Positions 7,096-9,190 of a stretch of 9,190 bases of DNA are shown here, one piece after another. The notes beneath the pieces are model-generated. The model did no database searches, was not told the DNA's origin, and saw only the letters and a program-made list of their open reading frames with translations. The stretch comes from Betaproteobacteria bacterium (GTDB lineage: Bacteria; Pseudomonadota; Gammaproteobacteria; Burkholderiales; JAHFRG01): positions 33,888 through 43,077 of the forward strand of contig JAHFRG010000004.1 in the NCBI GenBank assembly GCA_023258935.1, in the 5' to 3' direction. Within the stretch, counting starts at the first letter, position 1. Every line of letters begins with the position of its first letter. Both the position numbers and the translations under genes were made by a program.

Positions 7096-7956
7096 ATGAA
7101 AAAACTCCTGTTCCAGCTTGATACCGACCCCTATCCCAGCGCATTCGATACCGTAGTCGCCTACGACGGCGGTGCCGATCATGTTACCGGTTACGGCAAT
7201 GTTACACCGCAGAATGTAGGCGCTCTGGTGGACGGCACAATCTTTACCCGCGCTCCCAAGGATAAGAAATATACCGCAATTTTCATCGGCGGAAGTAATA
7301 TGGCGGCGGGGCAGGAACTGTTCCGGGCGGTCAAGAAAAAATTCTTCGCCAATTTCCGCGTTTCCGTCATGCTCGACAGCAACGGCTCAAACACCACCGC
7401 CGCAGCCGGCGTGGCCATGCTCACCCGTTCCGGATCCATTGCCGGAAAGCGGGCAGTGGTGCTAGCGGGCACCGGTCCGGTGGGGCTGCGCGCTGCGGCT
7501 TTGCTGGCGAAGGAAGGCGCGAGCGTTGCGCTCACTTCGAGAAAGCGCGAGCGGGCGGAAAATGCCTGCAGTCAGATCAAGGAGCGCTTCGGCGTCAGTG
7601 TCAGCCCGATCGAAGCCGCCGATAACGCCGCGCGCAGCGCGGCACTCAAAGGTACGCACGTCGTGTTCGCCGCAGGCGCTGCGGGAGCTCAATTGCTGGA
7701 AGAAAGCCATTGGCAAAACATTTCCAGCATCGAGTTGATGGCGGATGCCAACGCCACGCCGCCGTTGGGAATTGCCGGCGTAGACATGATGGACAAGGGC
7801 GCGAACCGTCACGGCAAGACGACATACGGCGCGATCGGCTTCGGGGGACTCAAGTTGCAAGTTCACCGCGCCTGCATCGGCAAACTCTTTGATAGCGACA
7901 ATCAGGTTTTGGACGCGGAAGAAATCTACGCCATCGCAAAGAACATGGCGCAGTAA
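7096..7956 (+). CDS. mtdA: NADP-dependent methylene-H4F/H4MPT dehydrogenase MtdA
   Basis: Oxidises (or in assimilation reduces) the C1 unit between 5,10-methylene and 5,10-methenyl on tetrahydrofolate, and on tetrahydromethanopterin in studied homologues, using NADP(H). The 286-residue product matches remembered Methylobacterium MtdA (288 residues) along its whole length: KKLLFQLDTD at the start, AYDGGADHVTGYGNVTPQNVG (23-42), VMLDSNGSNTTAAAG (91-105), the Rossmann loop VLAGTGPVG (122-130), WQNISSIELMADANATPPLG (206-225) and GGLKLQVHRACIGKLF (250-265). This wording fits MtdA better than MtdB or MtdC. The start has a good GAGAGG. Divergent from fchA; gckA follows 2 bases after the stop, so the two are surely cotranscribed. 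With FchA it replaces or supplements FolD for supplying formyl- or methylene-H4F to the serine cycle and biosynthesis. Very confident of family; the flux direction in vivo is inferred. Confidence 0.95.
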   Translation: MKKLLFQLDTDPYPSAFDTVVAYDGGADHVTGYGNVTPQNVGALVDGTIFTRAPKDKKYTAIFIGGSNMAAGQELFRAVKKKFFANFRVSVMLDSNGSNTTAAAGVAMLTRSGSIAGKRAVVLAGTGPVGLRAAALLAKEGASVALTSRKRERAENACSQIKERFGVSVSPIEAADNAARSAALKGTHVVFAAGAAGAQLLEESHWQNISSIELMADANATPPLGIAGVDMMDKGANRHGKTTYGAIGFGGLKLQVHRACIGKLFDSDNQVLDAEEIYAIAKNMAQ

Positions 7957-7958
7957 CC

Positions 7959-9190
7959 ATGCCTACAATCCCGCCGCGCAAGCTTTTGCTAGGCAGCTTC
8001 AAGGTGGCGCTCGCTACCGCTGATCCTCTGCAAATCGTTCCGCGCCACCTGCCCAAGCCGCCCAAAGGGCGCACCCTCGTTGTGGGCGCGGGTAAAGCCG
8101 CCGCTTCCATGGCTTTCGCCGTGGAAAAGCATTGGCCAAAAAATAGACCCCTCTCAGGTCTGGTGATCACCCGCTATGGCCACGGCCTTCCTACCCAGCA
8201 CATCAAGGTCATCGAAGCGGGCCATCCGATTCCCGACGCAAGCGGCGAGGCAGCGGCGAAAGAAATTTTTGAGGAAGTAAAAAAACTTGGGGCCGACGAC
8301 TTGCTGCTGGCTTTAATCAGCGGCGGCGGCTCCAGCCTGCTCTCGTTGCCGGTTGCGGGTGTCAACATAGCTGATCTCAAGGCAGTCACCAAGGAACTGC
8401 TGCTCTGTGGCGCGACGATTCAGGAAATCAATACCGTGCGCAAGCATTTGTCCACCATTCAGGGTGGAAGAATGGCCGCTGCCTGTGAGTCGCCGATTCG
8501 CGCCCTCATTATTTCCGATGTCACCGGTGATGATCCGACCCACATCGCCTCCGGCCCCTGCGCTGCCGATCCCACAACTTACCATGATGCTCTGGAAATC
8601 ATTGCCCGCTACCAGGTCAAAGCGCCAGAGGCAGTGATGGATATATTGAACATAGGCAACGAGGGTCGACTTGAGGAAACCCCCAAACCGGGAGATTCGA
8701 TTTTCCGCAAAGTGGAGAACCGAGTGATTGCAACGGCACACAACTCTTTGGTCGCGGCGGCAAAATATTTCCGCAAGCAAGGCATAAAAACTGTTGTTCT
8801 GGGAGATACCATTACCGGCGAAGCGCGCGAAGTCGCCAAAGTCTTCAGTGGACTGGCGCGTCAAATTCGCAAATACGGCGAGCCCTGGAAACCGCCGGTG
8901 GCGCTGATTTCAGGCGGAGAAACCACCGTGACAGTGCGCGGCAACGGCCGCGGCGGGCGTAATACCGAATTTCTGCTGTCGCTAGCAATGGATTTGAACG
9001 GTATAAAAAACGTTTATGCACTTTCCTGCGGCACCGATGGCAGCGACGGCACCGGGGACAATGCCGGCGCCATCATCACGCCTGATACCTTGCAGCGCGC
9101 CGGAAAACTGAATTTACCAGCAGACCGGTTTCTCGCCAATAACGACAGTTACAGCTTTTTTGATGCCCTTAACGATCTGGTCATGACCGG
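7959..9190 (+). CDS. gckA: Glycerate 2-kinase (MOFRL family), GckA/TtuD type, 3' partial
   Basis: Phosphorylates D-glycerate to 2-phosphoglycerate (EC 2.7.1.165), the last specific step feeding the serine cycle or glyoxylate/tartronate pathway into lower glycolysis. The frame is open from the ATG at 7959 to the right edge (410 complete codons). Visible motifs: VVGAGKAAA (41-49, K46), LISGGGSS (119-126), VRKHLS (160-165), ISDVTGDD (185-192), ASGPCAADP (197-205), ISGGET (317-322), GNGRGGRNTEF (328-338), SCGTDGSDGTGDNAGA (356-371) and NDSYSFF (395-401), spanning the N-terminal kinase domain and the C-terminal MOFRL domain. Family members of about 420-430 residues end soon after this point (typically TGPTGTNV...), so little is missing. 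No Shine-Dalgarno is seen; the 2-base gap after mtdA suggests translational coupling. In Methylobacterium gckA is a serine-cycle gene; a hydroxypyruvate/tartronate role is the alternative. Confidence 0.92.
   Translation, partial: MPTIPPRKLLLGSFKVALATADPLQIVPRHLPKPPKGRTLVVGAGKAAASMAFAVEKHWPKNRPLSGLVITRYGHGLPTQHIKVIEAGHPIPDASGEAAAKEIFEEVKKLGADDLLLALISGGGSSLLSLPVAGVNIADLKAVTKELLLCGATIQEINTVRKHLSTIQGGRMAAACESPIRALIISDVTGDDPTHIASGPCAADPTTYHDALEIIARYQVKAPEAVMDILNIGNEGRLEETPKPGDSIFRKVENRVIATAHNSLVAAAKYFRKQGIKTVVLGDTITGEAREVAKVFSGLARQIRKYGEPWKPPVALISGGETTVTVRGNGRGGRNTEFLLSLAMDLNGIKNVYALSCGTDGSDGTGDNAGAIITPDTLQRAGKLNLPADRFLANNDSYSFFDALNDLVMT

Noticed and set aside
7096..7956. Assignment as MtdB or FolD instead of MtdA
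   Set aside because: The N-terminal KKLLFQLDTD, GGADHVTGYGNVTP and SNGSNTTAAAG wording is that of MtdA; MtdB and FolD read differently here.
8313..8864. 183-residue minus-strand open frame
   Set aside because: It is antisense to gckA, whose motifs run unbroken through this stretch.

Overview
The window carries eight protein genes packed at bacterial density on both strands. The UvrA, SSB and YajR proteins, and the ssb-yajR/uvrA order, point to a proteobacterium; UvrA wording such as [16 protein letters not shown] looks betaproteobacterial to me (memory comparison, not a search). Genes for MtdA, FchA and a GckA-type glycerate kinase suggest a methylotroph or other C1-using organism with a whole or partial serine cycle. 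I saw no tRNA, rRNA, CRISPR array, insertion sequence or phage gene, and no gene-free stretch over 80 bases.

Left end (1-1619, + strand): an MNIO/DUF692 enzyme cut at its 5' end by the window edge overlaps by ATGA with a DUF2063 partner protein. This is the BufB-BufC (HvfB-HvfC) core of a ribosomally made, post-translationally modified, metal-binding peptide (bufferin-type) pathway. The precursor peptide gene is not visible and would be expected just left of the window.

Middle (1646-6386): a housekeeping DNA-maintenance block. yajR (MFS transporter with a C-terminal YAM domain) and ssb form a tight leftward operon, with the ssb ribosome binding site directly after the yajR stop. uvrA is divergent from them across about 77 bases holding an AT-rich promoter-like stretch. 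ssb converges on bufC with 26 bases between.

Right end (6397-9190): fchA (leftward) is divergent from mtdA-gckA (rightward, 2-base gap). MtdA and FchA together interconvert methylene-, methenyl- and formyl-tetrahydrofolate; glycerate kinase supplies 2-phosphoglycerate in the serine cycle. gckA runs off the right edge, probably lacking only a short C-terminal piece. The uvrA and fchA stop codons face each other inside one perfect 16-base palindrome.

The least ordinary parts are the buf pair, whose substrate peptide must be read from the flanking sequence, and the mtdA/fchA/gckA C1 module beside a repair locus.
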